64,000 nt of DNA, from NCBI GenBank assembly GCA_943736015.1, contig OX031073.1, positions 24,703,210 through 24,767,209 on the forward strand, in the 5' to 3' direction. Below are positions 21,760-33,429 of this stretch, piece after piece. Position numbers and translations under genes: made by a program. Source of the DNA: Tridacna crocea. Taxonomy: Eukaryota > Mollusca > Bivalvia > Cardiida > Cardiidae. A model generated the notes under the pieces. It did not search any database and had not been told where the DNA came from. It worked only from the letters and a program-made list of their open reading frames with translations. Numbering within the stretch: the stretch's first letter is position 1; every line of letters begins with the position of its first letter.

Positions 21760-21974
21760 TTAAAAGGAAGGTTGGCTGGTGAACAGAATTATGAAAGTCT
21801 ATAGGTTTAGGGGTACGAGTAACCAACCACTCTGAATTATGCTTTGATTCAAATTTTCAACACAATTTAGACTCTGACAGTAACGCAATCTGATTGGCAT
21901 CATGTAACATGATCAATGAATTGCGTCGATTATACGAATAATTTATTGAATTCGTATTCAAAAAATGACGTCAT

Positions 21975-22245
21975 ATCACCATTAAATCAAAGCGTTGAGA
22001 ACGCTGAAGTGATATTTGTCAAGGAAGCCATTGTGTGGAATCAATAATTTGACGGAAAAAAAAGAGAAAAAATATTCAAATACTGGCTTGAAAGTCAACC
22101 TACTAATCAAATGAATACCCTTTAGGTTGTCGGGTGATTACTCAAGACAAAATTATTTTTATTCGTGTATTGGCGGCCTCCCTTTGATCATGAGGAGTCA
22201 GGAGTAACGTCCCGTGACAGTAGGATACATGATGGGTAGAGAGAG
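21975..22245 (+). repeat. Interspersed repeat shared with 36960-37512
   Basis: AATCAAAGCGTTGA, CAAGGAAGCCAT, GAATCAATAATTTGA and GTCAGGAGTAACGTCCC occur in the same order at 36964-37512, where a SINE interrupts them. The class is unknown. Confidence 0.7.
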
Positions 22246-22249
22246 AAAC

Positions 22250-23230
22250 CATGTAAGTATATTGAACAAAGTTAAGTTTATACCTGAAAACTATGATTTT
22301 GAAATATCTTTGGCCGTTCACATTAAATTTTCACCATTACAATCAATTATTTCGATCTATAAGTATTCATGCCCAATCAAATGGAGTAGTGCGCCATTGT
22401 GGTATGAACAAATCATCAAACGAACTGGTTTTTGAACGAAAACGTTTGGGACATAGCGATCGTTCGACGAATTTGGTATCAAGGCGCTAATAGAGTGCTA
22501 TGGGCGAGTGAATCTGTTTTCAATAAGAAAAAAAAAAAGTATTTCTACGATCGATGGTCTCATCAAGTGTATTTTAATATGCCATTTTCGATTTCATACC
22601 TTAGTGCTAACGAAAAACTCATTTGCCTGGAAAGAAAATGTTTAATTGGGTTTATTTCCTTCGACTTTGCACAAAATACGATGCATGGTCTTCAGAATTC
22701 AATATTAAACTCATAGTGGTATTGTCTTCGACAAATACCACAGAAATTACGGAGTTACCTATTTCAAAACGGCCCTCCCGGTATTAAACGCCCTAAATTG
22801 CATCTTTTTACTAAATGTAACTGTACAGTGTAACGTTATACGATCGCAAAGAACGGATATTGTGTTGTATTTATAGCTGGCAAAGATATTTCGATTTAGC
22901 ACATAAAAACTAAACAGGACCCTTTTTAAGAATATTTCTGTCCGTTGCATCAGTGCGCATAAAAGTATGTCGCAAATGACCGCAATAAACATATAAAACT
23001 TACCACGTGTTTATTTTGTGGGTGGTTACTGTCATCAAACACTTTAAAACTGAAATATACTATAAACTGAATTTGTTAGGGCGGTTGTCGATCTTGATTG
23101 ATTGATTTAAATCATCCAATAACCTATAGATCGATTGATGTCACGTTGTCCAATATTTTGTCTTTTCTATACAATCAGACGTCTTATAATGTTAAAGGGC
23201 CAGTAAAGGCCAAAATATCAAAACAGGTGT
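22250..23230. other. Unassigned non-coding DNA
   Basis: Several short open frames but no recognised domains. A short hairpin GTGGTATTGTCTTCGACAAATACCAC-type fold occurs around 22714-22741. Confidence 0.4.
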
Positions 23231-23235
23231 CTTAA

Positions 23236-23437
23236 CCCGTGGGCTGCTATGCGCGACTCACAGACCTTTTGCGGACAGTGTAGATTCAGATCAGACTGCA
23301 CAGAACGTGCAGTCTGATTTTTGATCTACACTGTCAGATAAGGAGATGTTATTCCCTAAAAGGTAACTTTGAAATAGCAATTGTTCAGTTTTAAATGTCA
23401 AAACGAAAATTTTATTTTGGTTATTTAGCAGGATAAA
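23236..23437 (-). mobile_element. Family B MITE, about 202 bp
   Basis: The left TTAA is 23232-23235, followed by CCCGTGGGCTGCTATGCGCG. The hairpin is at 23272-23333 and the distal end TTTAGCAGGATAAAG has decayed. Confidence 0.82.
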
Positions 23438-23895
23438 GTATAGAAAATATTTTGAAGATGACAGTCTGTTATTGTGTATATGCGTCATGTGTTAGTCGCT
23501 GGCAGAAAGTAGAATTTTAAAATCAGGCAAAAAGTAAACAAAAGACAAAGCTACACCTGGCAGGTTTTAACCCAGTTTTGAAATTAATTTCTCTGTCAGC
23601 ATCTAACACTTGGACCGACCGTAAAATAACAGATGGTCATCTTCACAATAATTTCCATACTTTTAAAATGATATGATATAAATACAAATGCATTTAAACA
23701 CCCGTTGTGTTACGTTTGGCCTTTATTGTTACTTTGACCTTGATCAGGCTTCAATTTGATTACATATTTTGCCATAGACAAAAATATCGATCGTCACATG
23801 ACTTTACCATCACCACGTGGTACCTTGCGCATGGCAGTGATTGGATATTGATCGTTGCAGATCAAAGTTCTAAAGTATCTAGATTTGTCGAAGTT

Positions 23896-24030
23896 TACCA
23901 AACGATCCCGAATTTTAATGGCCCTGGTGAAGAAGGCTTTTGAAAACATTGTTGAAAAAGGAGAAAATGCTGGTAACAGCATTTTCTCCATTTTCCACAA
24001 TGTTTTCTATAATTTAAAAGACACAAAAAT
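23896..24030 (+). mobile_element. Family A MITE, truncated right side
   Basis: TTTACCAAACGATCCCGAAT to the end of the palindrome, then TTTTCTATAATTT and loss of the right flank. Confidence 0.7.
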
Positions 24031-24039
24031 CCTGTGAGC

Positions 24040-24565
24040 TAGAGTAAATTTGTCGAATGAATATCCTTTTAATTTGCTCCAGTTCATGTTTTGTTGTTTG
24101 GTTTAGATTTAAAAGAATTTTTCGGCCCCCACCATCCTGTCGGCCTTCAGACGATATGTGCACATCCCTATAAATTATCAAGTTAAAGGCGTTATTGACA
24201 AAAAATCCCTTGTTTGTCAGAAAAAGGAGGTAATCGAGCGATATGGTTAAATATCAGCCCGTTCAAATTATTGAAAGTGTCGCATTCCAGTCTATTTGAT
24301 TACGAGAAGTCACGAACAATTACGAGTGGTCACGTACAATAACGAGTCGTTCCGGGTGTACCATTTCAATAGCTCAAATGCACAGTTCACCGCGTGTATC
24401 GCAGCGGTATGCCAATTGAAAAAAGCACACAAAAAGGACAACAATTATCTTTTTTCACTCTCAGCAATTGACAGAATAGCTCTCCAATATCGTCGATGTG
24501 CAGAGTTTTCCTTTTTACTCTCATTTTATTTTTTCCTTGCTAGATGGGCAAAGATAGTGTCTATA
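24040..24565. other. Unassigned non-coding DNA
   Basis: A 91-codon open frame at 24296-24571 has no recognisable domain and is not called. No repeat ends were seen. Confidence 0.4.
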
Positions 24566-24571
24566 GCTTAA

Positions 24572-24833
24572 CTCTTTACTGAACGACACAATGGTAGACT
24601 GATCCATATTCAAAGCATTTTGCAGACGAAAAATTAAAGCTGTAAATGGTAGACGGTCCATATTCAAAGCATTTTGCAAAACTGTATCAAGCAATGAAAT
24701 TTGTCTCTGAAAGGACAGAAAATCTTGTTGGAAAAGGAGAAAATGCTGGTTACCAGCATTTTCTCCTTTCTAACAAGTTTTCAAAAGCTTTCCTTAACAA
24801 GGTCGTGTAAAACAGGGCTTGTTTGGTAAAGAG
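24572..24833 (-). mobile_element. Family A MITE with internal 58-bp duplication
   Basis: TTAA lies at 24568-24571 and 24834-24837. The block containing GATCCATATTCAAAGCATTT is present twice (around 24590-24680), giving a length of 262 bp. Confidence 0.85.
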
Positions 24834-24867
24834 TTAATCAAAATTGCGTAAGAAAAACATTCGAAAA

Positions 24868-24998
24868 TGTTAGGACAAAAAGGAGAAACTCCTACAATTT
24901 AGCGTTTCCAAATATGGTTTAAATGTTTTTAATAAGTCTCTTTTGCAGTCTGCAAATGCACTGTTTTTGGACAATTCTATAATTTTGTCATCTGGGAA
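24868..24998 (+). mobile_element. Family A MITE, degraded
   Basis: ACAAAAAGGAGAAACTCC, GTCTGCAAATGC and TTTTGTCATCTGGG remain. Confidence 0.45.
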
Positions 24999-25132
24999 AA
25001 AAAAATGATAATCAATTTTCACCGTAACCATGTACTATTCACTATTGTTAATAACCCAGTCTTCCAGTTTATTTCATCCTCTCTCGCCTTAAAGATTAGC
25101 ATTTTTTTTTTCAATTGCAAAAAGCCAGTTTA

Positions 25133-25325
25133 GCACTAGGCTTGTGAGCTCGACTCAAGGGCCTTTACCGGACACTGTAGATCGAGATCAGACTGCACAG
25201 AACGTGCAGCCTAATTTTGAATCTACACTGTCCGATAAGGAGATATTTTCGCTGCAAAATTACCTTTGAAATAGCAAAATTTGAGGGTTCCAAGTTACAT
25301 TTCACTTATGTAACAGGATAAGGGT
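25133..25325 (-). mobile_element. Family B MITE
   Basis: GCTTGTGAGCTCGACTCAAGG, the hairpin at 25172-25232 and the AACAGGATAAGGG end with TTAA 25326-25329 are present. Confidence 0.75.
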
Positions 25326-25362
25326 TTAACTGCACCTGACGAGGTGTCTACCTAATCAAATA

Positions 25363-25430
25363 AGGACAGTATAGATATAAGATCAGACTGTACCTTCTAT
25401 GCAGTTTGATCTTGATCTATGCAAAAAAAT
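25363..25430 (+). mobile_element. Family B hairpin fragment
   Basis: AAGATCAGACTGTACCTTC and an imperfect inverse arm. Confidence 0.55.
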
Positions 25431-25603
25431 ACTTATAGTATTAAAATACAAACCGAACATATTGTATATTAGAAAAATTTCATTTACCAAACATAGTAAC
25501 AATGAAACCCAACAGATTCTGACAGTGGATGGACACTTGAAATAATCTTGATTTTTATCAATGTGCCCACTTTTACCATTTATTTGAGTTCAAACTTAGA
25601 CTG

Positions 25604-25700
25604 CCAAGCACGATTCAGGGAACGTAAGCGGATAGTGTATATCAAGATCGGAATGGACAGAATGTGCTGTTCGATCTTGATCTACATCGTCCGATGAGAA
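25604..25700 (-). mobile_element. Family B hairpin fragment, diverged
   Basis: ATATCAAGATCGGAATGGACAG and CTGTTCGATCTTGATCTACA keep pairing although both differ from the family sequence. It borders a poly(C) run at 25707-25719. Confidence 0.55.
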
Positions 25701-26115
25701 TTCATTCCCCCCCCCCCCACCCCCAACAACAACAGCAACAAAAAAAGAAATCATTTGAAAAGGCACTTTTTAGCCTATTGTTTGAAAGTCCCATTACACT
25801 TAAGAAGCAGTTGGGGTATAGAGTCGATTTTTAATGTCGACACAAACCAATCATTGTCGGTAAAAAGTCCAGCCGGCTTCCGGTTTATTTTATCTTCTTC
25901 CGCCTCCGAAGTAGATCTAACCTTTGGCAAATTTGTCATATACTAGATGGTTTGAAAAATTTGTCTACAAAATTCAATCAACTGCAAATGAAGAGGACGT
26001 TTGAAAATACTATAGGTGTGGTCTGATCTTAGATCTTAGCTCTCAGCAAGTGAAAACCACAAAGCATTTAAAAAAATGGATTTTTTTTTCGATGCCGAGA
26101 TGACCTCTTTATTAA

Positions 26116-26336
26116 CTCATTACCAAACGACAAAATTTTAGGTTTGTCTGAATCGAAGGTATTTGCAGAGAACAAAATAAAAGTGACCGAAAATTTGAAA
26201 TTTGTTTTGTGAAGGGTAGAAAGCATTGTAGGAAAAGGAGAAAATGCTGGTTACCAGCATTTTCTCCTTTTCCCACAATGTTTTCCAAAGGCTTCTTTCT
26301 CGGGGTCGTCAAAAGAAGGGATTGTGTAGTAATGGT
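26116..26336 (-). mobile_element. Family A MITE, 221 bp
   Basis: TTAA lies at 26112-26115 and 26337-26340. The right TTAA is also the first part of the conserved TTTAACGCCG block of the SINE that follows, suggesting insertion into that SINE. Confidence 0.92.
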
Positions 26337-26337
26337 T

Positions 26338-26636
26338 TAACGCCGTTTTTAACATTATTTCAGTTACATCGCAGCAGCCAGTGCACCTATCCATGCTTTC
26401 CTGGAGTTTCTTTCACCAGTACTCTGCACAATATTCTTTCCAAGCTATTGGCTGCTTTCCCACATTACCATGGTCGAAACAATGGTCAGCAATGAAAAAG
26501 GAATAAATCCTGCCGCAGACACTATCATCAATCTTCAGTAAGAAATTGGTTGTGCCGTTGATCGAACAAATAACCCCTCTTCCCCTGTTCACAAATCGTG
26601 CATGCTACCGACTAAGCCACCAGGGTCCGGTTGGGT
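26338..26636 (-). mobile_element. tRNA-derived SINE, antisense
   Basis: The body starts TTTAACGCCG. The right end carries an inverted, decayed B box (GTTGATCGAAC) and inverted A box with a GACTAAGCCACCAGGG end. Confidence 0.72.
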
Positions 26637-26639
26637 ACA

Positions 26640-27855
26640 GGGTAACATTATCAGACTGAAAACACCATGTCTTTATCCAGAGACATGTACAATTACTGAC
26701 GGACAGATAGGCGATGTTTAAGTGATAATTGTCGCTAATCGTGGCAGATTGGGACAACAGATAAATTCAATAAAACGCCCGATTTCCTTTCTTCTGAAAC
26801 ATTTTTTCGCCAATTTTCTCGGTGCAACGTCTTTGTCGCCTTATTTCCGCTGTCACCAGCCATAAGACTGTATGGGAAAATGGGTCTGGGTAAATATTTT
26901 ATTTACCCTGTTGTAAACGGTCCCTTCTCTTGTAAGCTGTGCTGTTTGCGTCCAGAGTTTCATCATTTAGTAAGATTAAAAGAAATAAACGTGAGAAGTC
27001 TTGAAACTTTTGTAGATATATATCGAATGTAGTAACATAACACTTTTTTCATTATTCTAATGTCAGTTGGGTCCCTGCATGGAGCAAATTTCTGCTTCAG
27101 AAAAATATTGTTAAAATTAATTTGCCAATTCTCACAATGTTTTCAAAGGACTATCAATTCTGTGAAGCTATTAAGACTTGTATGTAGCGGAATTTCTTTT
27201 TTTCCACACAATATCAGTGACTGAATTTTACTACATTTATATTGCTTTCACTCTTAAAGGGACATGAAGAATTTTTGCTCTAAACATAGACAAGAATATT
27301 GCTTTTCCTTCATTTAACAAAGTCTTGAAACCTGACTTTACTTTTAACACTAGATAAAAACCGATGCAATTGGAGAAAAATAATTGAAAAATTGAGATGA
27401 AAACATTGTGGCAGATAGATATTGTTGACTGAGGGCAGTATCATATTTGGTCACAATATTTTCAAAAGCAGTCTGTTGCAATGCTGTTTTAATTTAGTGG
27501 CATTTCGTGGTTAGGATTTAAATACCCTTTTAACTAATACAGATTTTGAAAAGTACCAGTAAATATTAGCATGAACTTCTTTGCAGTTCAAAGATGGTAA
27601 ACACAGAACATTAATACTAGCACTTCTTTTTTTCTTTAATGAAATGTTTAATTGACTGCATGTCCAATGGTATATGAGACCACCTTTGCACAAGTTGTAA
27701 CATGTGGTCCCTGTGAGGTGTAGTTGTCTTGCAGTCATGGTTCCTTTTTATTGTCATTCTTCTAGCAGGAGAAAGCGCTGAAAGTATATAGAGATATTTG
27801 TAAATATAGTATCTCAAGAAATACAAGTTTTTAGCTCACCAGAGCAAAAAGTGCT
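26640..27855. other. Unassigned non-coding DNA with possible A-like traces
   Basis: TCTCACAATGTTTTCAAAGG at 27131-27150 and AAAACATTGTGG near 27402 may be old family A remnants. No gene is supported. Confidence 0.35.
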
Positions 27856-27858
27856 TAA

Positions 27859-28076
27859 CTCTTTACCACAAGACAGATCCTAGACTTGTCCAAATGAAAA
27901 CATTTGGAAACAATAATTCAAATGTGGCTGGAAGGATGGAATTTGTCTTTGAATGAGAAGAAAATATTGTGGAAAAAGGAGAAAATGCTGGTTACCAGCG
28001 TTTTCTCCTTTTCCCACAATGTTATCAAAATACTTCTTTGTTAGGATCATAAAACTCGGAATTGTGTGGTAAAGGA
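27859..28076 (-). mobile_element. Family A MITE
   Basis: TTAA lies at 27855-27858 and 28077-28080. The palindrome has one unpaired change. Confidence 0.9.
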
Positions 28077-28084
28077 TTAAAGAA

Positions 28085-28710
28085 AGCTTTATTTTTTGTC
28101 TCATTCATTTACATGTATCTACATGTATCTCTTTGTTATTTTGTTGACAGTTTCTTTGAAACCATCTGGAATTGAGTTTGAAACTGCTTTTAACAGAATT
28201 TCTATCAAATCACAGCTGGTAAAATTTAATGCTAAAAAAAAAAAACTTGATTCAATCAACAATTAATCACACCTGAAAGTTCACCTTCCCAGGAGTTTCT
28301 TGTCTCTCCCTTAAAGGTACCCCCCCACACATACACAGGATTCTTCCTCAGCAACTGGCTGTTTTTCAGCCAGCAAATTTCTTAACCAAACTGGCTGAAA
28401 TTGCATTGATCTTCATCCAATTGATGGATCACAGCTCAAATATACTGTATGGACAAGTGTATTACTGGTGCGAGGTGTTCAGAAACATAGGGATAAGTGA
28501 AGTGACTGCAATGATAATACCAGAATACTCTTGAAATTTTGTTATATACTCTTCAAAAATGGTAACAAAAATTTCATCATAATATTAAACTGTGATATAT
28601 TTAGTAAATTTAGTAAGTCTATCCTAGCGGGTCATTTTTTCCCCATCAAAAAGGAGGTAATTCTTGAAATTCTCTCTGAAGTAAAGATTTAGAATTGGTC
28701 TCTTAACTTG
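28085..28710. other. Unassigned non-coding DNA
   Basis: AT-rich, with an ACATGTATCT duplicate at 28111-28132. No element ends or coding content. Confidence 0.4.
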
Positions 28711-28716
28711 AATTAA

Positions 28717-29061
28717 GGTAGTAGACCCCTAATACCTCTAGTGCTGCATTGCGTAAAGTTTTCTTGATAGTTGATAAATACGGATTTTTTGCACATTCTT
28801 AACGGACCAGAAATTTCTTTATGCCCATCCTGAAATTATTTGTAGATACTTTTGTTAGTTTTCTAAAAAGGGAGGTAATTACTATCTCTCTTTGTAATGA
28901 AAATATAGTGGTTTTAGATTCATAAATGATAATTCTAGACAAGACAAAAAGGGAAAATGGCTAGGTTAAAGCAGTACAATAATACTCTTTTATAATCATA
29001 GCAAATTTTGTAGTATAATATTATTGTGGACATAGCTGTTTTGTATTAGGGGTCTACTACG
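28717..29061. mobile_element. 345-bp TIR element with TTAA flanks
   Basis: GGTAGTAGACCCCTAATAC at the left is inverted at the right end with a single difference at the outermost base. TTAA lies at 28713-28716 and 29062-29065. A diverged partial relative is at 55440-55660. The ends do not start with CCC, so it may be a third TTAA group. Confidence 0.85.
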
Positions 29062-29370
29062 TTAAATATGCCATATTATGCTTGTACATGTATGAAATAA
29101 CTTTTAATTAAATAATTACAGAATACCTTGAAAGTCTTTGTATTGTCTCAATAGCTGTTGTGAATTATTATCCTTTGTTGGATTATACAGGGCATAATAT
29201 CCTTCCGATGACGATTTACTGGTGAAATTTACTGATAATTCTTCTTCCACAAACCCACCATTCTATACCTGCAATAAACGACGAGAGAGCCATTGTTATA
29301 ACCACTGACATAAGCCTTTCCATCTTGTGCCTGATAGTCTGTATGTATAACCACAGGCCTTTGAAGCTCT

Positions 29371-29613
29371 ATTGGTCTATCACAGAACACTAAAATTGTC
29401 CTAAGTCGATCATCAAACATTTATAGCACATTGGTGTATCGCCTGTGTATCACTGAATATATTTACAACCTTTCACTAACACTGTACCTATAAAAAGTAC
29501 ATTTGGGATTCCCTCTGTATTGTATTATTATACAATAGAGAGGGAATCCCCAGTGTGCTATTTATAGTAACAGTTTCCGATAATGAAAATTTCTTGATCC
29601 CTTTACAGACCAA
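29371..29613. mobile_element. Family E inverted-repeat element
   Basis: Arms of about 60 bp (ATTGGTCTATCACAG ... TAGCACATTGG and the inverse) flank a middle containing a GGGATTCCCTCT hairpin. A sister copy is at 36183-36418. Confidence 0.65.
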
Positions 29614-29689
29614 AGGAATGCAAATTGCATGTTAGATTTAAATGTGTATAGTCTATATCAAAGGTGTGGGTAAGCTGTTACAAAAAAAG

Positions 29690-29884
29690 CAGGTTATAAA
29701 TTGAAAGCACTATCGGACAAAAATGTAAAAGTGGCTGAACAACTGAAATTCATTTATAGAAGGGTTGAAAATACCTTGGGAAAAGGAAGACGTGCTGGTT
29801 ACCAGCATTTTCTCCTTTTCCAACAATGTTTTCTAAAGGCTTCTTTCCCAGGATCGTCAAAAGTAGGGGTTGTGTGGTAATGGG
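29690..29884 (-). mobile_element. Family A MITE, left end lost
   Basis: AAATTGAAAGCAC through the palindrome to GTGTGGTAATGGG and TTAA 29885-29888. Confidence 0.78.
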
Positions 29885-29923
29885 TTAAATGACCTTTGAT
29901 CTGTGAACTTGTGAAGCACAATT

Positions 29924-30133
29924 TATCTTTTACCACACAATCCTGAATTTCATGAACTCAGAGGAAAAAGCCTTATGAAAACATTGCAGGAAAAGGATTA
30001 CATGCTGGTAACCAGCACTTCCTCCTTTTTAAATAATATTTTCTACCCTCTCGAATACTATACGCTATCGATTGTCATCTGCAAATCCTTTCAATTTGGA
30101 CCAGTCAAAGATTCTGTCTTGTGGTAAAAAGAT
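29924..30133 (+). mobile_element. Family A MITE, diverged
   Basis: TTTTACCACACAATCCTGAA, a partly decayed palindrome, GTCATCTGCAAATCC and CTTGTGGTAAAAAG. Confidence 0.75.
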
Positions 30134-30151
30134 AAATATACTTTTCAGCAA

Positions 30152-30215
30152 AGTGTCGGTCAAGATCAGACTGTACCGAACATGCAGTCTGATCTTGAAT
30201 AAGAACTGTCTAATA
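30152..30215. mobile_element. Family B hairpin fragment
   Basis: GTCAAGATCAGACTGTACC and GCAGTCTGATCTTGA form the hairpin; the flanks are lost. Confidence 0.6.
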
Positions 30216-30349
30216 TGGTTTGATTTTTGAAAACATAATACTGGAGTCGCTGTCTTTGAAATACTTGAATATTACAAAAGGCTGAATTTAAAAGCGTAAA
30301 CGTAGAACTATCATCGCGATCGCCCTCGGCAAATTGAGAATTACAAGCA

Positions 30350-31260
30350 TAAATGTTTGCACAGATAACTGTCCCCAAAGGTGATGTTACTTTTAGGCTG
30401 TTCGCTTCTGGGTACAGAGACGATCAAGACAATTTCAGTTGAAAGCTCCACAAAGATTTTGTGCGCAAGTTTGAAATTTCATAATTTCGCAAATAGAGCA
30501 CAAAACTAGGATTAAACGTACCTGTTTCTTGTGCATTTAATAAATCTTCGTTTGAAATACAAATATTTTCAATTTAAACGCTAAATATAAGAGAAAACCA
30601 TGCATTTCATGTGTTACTTGAGTTATTTACATTCACGAAAATGGCCGCCACGCAAGATAAATTCCGTCACCGTTTTTTCCAAAATTTACGTTATAAACGA
30701 TATCTACAAGCTTTATATGTAATGAAAGGTTTAACAATTTGTCTTTGGTTATTTGAGTTACTTAGATTTAATTACATTCCGCTGAAGTACAGATTAAACC
30801 GACAAACAGAAGGGCAGAATAACGCTTTATCTTTGCTACTGGAAAATCTACGATGGACTTGAGATGGTACGGTGCACAATAAATGTCCAAATATGAAAAA
30901 TATCACCGTAGCATCTCATTCATTATTGAGACTAATAAAAAAATGTCTGCTTCGTACTTATGCATCCATTTCACACAGCTCTGAGCTTTAGTTTTGTGAG
31001 AAAAAAAGCGAGTCACCTATTTTGATGTAACTCTGCAAAAAAAAAAAAATGATTCTATTGAATACGAAATCGAAAGTAGGTTCAACCATATGAGACGCTA
31101 CGGTGATTTTTTTTGTCATATCTGGACATTTAGTGTGCACCGTACCGACTCAAGTACATCGTAGACGTTCAACTGGTTTTGTCTTGATCGTCTCTGTACC
31201 CGAAGGCGACCAGTCAAAAAGTAACATCGCCTTTGGGCACAGTTATCTGTATAGTTCAAC
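30350..31260. repeat. Large inverted repeat, arms about 160 bp, left arm interrupted
   Basis: 30358-30445 (ACTGTCCCCAAAGGTGATGTT ...) and 30847-30920 (CTACGATGGACTTGAG ...) match the inverse of one continuous arm at 31095-31260. The left arm is therefore split by about 400 bp (30446-30846), which has no match on the right. The interruption holds an 83-codon open frame. Confidence 0.8.
30611..30862 (+). CDS. Unrecognised 83-aa open frame, possibly not a gene
   Basis: The frame lies mostly in the 400-bp block that interrupts the large inverted repeat. An internal ATG (ATGGCCGCCACGC context) opens MAATQDKFRHRFFQNLRYKRY, a basic stretch followed by a short hydrophobic patch (GLTICLWLFELL). I recognise no domain. 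The last codons read into the inverted-repeat arm, which argues against a conserved host gene. Low confidence. Confidence 0.15.
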   Translation: MLLELFTFTKMAATQDKFRHRFFQNLRYKRYLQALYVMKGLTICLWLFELLRFNYIPLKYRLNRQTEGQNNALSLLLENLRWT

Positions 31261-31584
31261 CATCAACCTGTTTACCTGCTATATATATGATCTTTTCTTT
31301 ACTGTGGTGTATTCATAGTCACATATTGTTCTCTGGTCGATTACCCGAAAATCAAATCGCTCGAACGTTTAAAATCTGACCAAATCTTTCGTAATTGCTT
31401 CGTGTATCTCTCCACAAACTGAGATGAAAAGGCAATAAATTTACGGTAGATCCCGGACGTAAAGAACTCCGCGGTCACGAGACGAGACTCACAGACCCTA
31501 TCATGTCGTAGAAATCGTGACTAAATTAGGTTTTGACTGTTTCAAAATACCATTTATAGAAAAATCCAGATTTATGATCTGTAA

Positions 31585-31852
31585 AAAGGAGGCTTAATGC
31601 ATCTGCAAAAAACTATTCACCCTGGCCTGCCTGTGCAGTCCGCGCAAGCTAACCAGGGCCCGTATTCACCAACCATTCTTAAGAACGTTCTTTGTCTAAT
31701 TCTCCAGAATTTACATTTGTAAGTAACACAACTTCTGATTGGCTAAACCGAATGGTTTAGCCAATCGGAAGTTGTGTTACTTACAAATTTAGAAAATATA
31801 GGAGAATAGACTGAGAATAGTCTCAAGAATGGTTGGTGAAAACGGGCTCTGG
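31585..31852. repeat. Family D fragment followed by family C foldback
   Basis: 31585-31660 carries a family D-like CTGTGCAGTCCGCGCAAGC core. 31666-31852 is a foldback whose arms start with CCCGTATTCACCAACCATTC and meet at GGCTAAACCGAATGGTTTAGCC. Confidence 0.75.
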
Positions 31853-32042
31853 TCAAAACTCTTTGCTAGATCTATTTTCAATTTCTTGCATGTCAGAGGA
31901 CCAGAATGCATGCCATTTGATTCATTCAGTTATATGAATGTATAATTATGTGATGTATAATTATGTGATGACTTGCTTGGTATCATGCATCACGGAGATG
32001 ATCAAGCCCTCTCTTACCCAAACATAGCTCAAACATACTTAA

Positions 32043-32265
32043 CCCTTTACCAAACAAACCCTGGGTTATTATGATCCAGAGGAAGAAGCCTTCTGAAAAC
32101 ATTATGGGAAAAGGAGAAAATGCTGGTAACCAGCATTTTCTCCTTTTCCCATATTGTTTTTTACTCTTCTACAGTCAAATTTCAATTTTTGAGTTAAGTT
32201 TATTTTGTCGTCTGCAAATGCTTTCAATTTGGACAAGTCTAAAAATTCTGTCGTTTAGTAAAGAG
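32043..32265 (+). mobile_element. Family A MITE, 223 bp
   Basis: TTAA lies at 32039-32042 and 32266-32269. The palindrome has CATTATGGG against CCCATATTG, one imperfect pair. Confidence 0.9.
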
Positions 32266-32514
32266 TTAATTGTTACGCAAGCTTGTTGATAGTCTACTTA
32301 GGTCATTTAAGTGGGTCTACAAAAAGATGGCAACCCCATCACGTGTAACAAACTTTGTAACACAACTCACGAGTAACTAGTTAACATCAACTATTTAAAC
32401 TTACCCGATTATCTTCAAAATTTTGTGATACATCTACACCCATTCACTCTCAAAACATGACGAATTCTTCTAGGTAATGTTTGATATAATGTTTTTATAT
32501 AGACTGGAGTAGAT

Positions 32515-33422
32515 CTAGATCTTAAATGATGTCCATAAATTAAAGATATTGTCATTGAGGTCTTGCCTGGAATTAATCATGCACGCCCTTCTATTTAGCT
32601 GTACTTTAAGTTCAAGGGTTCTCCACACATTTTCTATAATATCAATATCTGGGCTCTGTGCAGGCAATGAAATTGTTGGAATTTGGTTATCCTGTTTCCA
32701 CTGTGTAGTAGATCTATATCTAGATGTGTGTGGGAGTGGGTGGGGGTGCATTGTCATCTTGGAAATACCAAGGACTCTAAAGAAAAAACTTTAGAATCAA
32801 ATGACCATAAGTTTCTTTCGAAATTGTCTACAAAATTTTAATACTTTATTTAACGAAAACTAATGTTCCCACACCATTGTTGGTAATTCAACCCCAAAAC
32901 ATGACACTGACTTTTGAATTCGGATTTGGATCTGCATTCATGGCCATTTCTCCTGATCCCGACCCAAAATACAAACTTGCCCTTTCCTTCCATAACACAA
33001 ACTGAGTCTCATCAGAAAAAACAACAATCCTTTTCCAATAATTTTCCACAGTACAATTTTGTTCTACACCATGCCCTTCTCCTTATTGGAGACTTTAAAC
33101 GCCTTTTGACTGTCTCCATTGATATTTTTGTAGGTGTATGGGCATAAAAAATGCATGTATTGTCTTTCAAAATCTTCCTACCATGACTTGTAACAATCCT
33201 CAAGAGTTGCCAATCAGCTATGGCGACGCCGTTGGTCTTCTTCAGCATTCCACTTCGTTGTTTGTTTTCTATGCTGCCGGACGTTCTGTATCTTTCCAAA
33301 AACTTGGCGACGGTAAAACGATTCGGTTCCGACATTTGTGCAATTTTTTGAGGCTCTGATGTTCTGTTTTGACAATTTTACAATCATTTCTTAATGGTCA
33401 GTGCTCATTTCCAGCGATCCAT
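32515..33422 (-). pseudogene. Tc1/mariner transposase gene, decayed
   Basis: On the minus strand, a start near 33422 (MDRWK) is followed by a helix-turn-helix region (SEPNRFTVAKFLERYRTSGS), the linker RIVTSHGRKILKDNT, FSDETQFVLW with the first catalytic aspartate, and SLPAQSPDIDIIENVW, whose SPD..IEN pattern marks the last catalytic acid. Spacing is close to a full Tc1-type transposase (about 300 of 340 residues). Several stops and frame changes lie between the blocks, so it cannot be active. Terminal repeats were not found. The enzyme would cut and paste at TA dinucleotides. Confidence 0.85.
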
Positions 33423-33429
33423 TTTGACA

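Noticed and set aside
27120-27480. Possible extra family A copies
   Set aside because: Only short isolated similarities (TTCTCACAATG, AAAACATTGTGG) remain; not enough order or ends to call.
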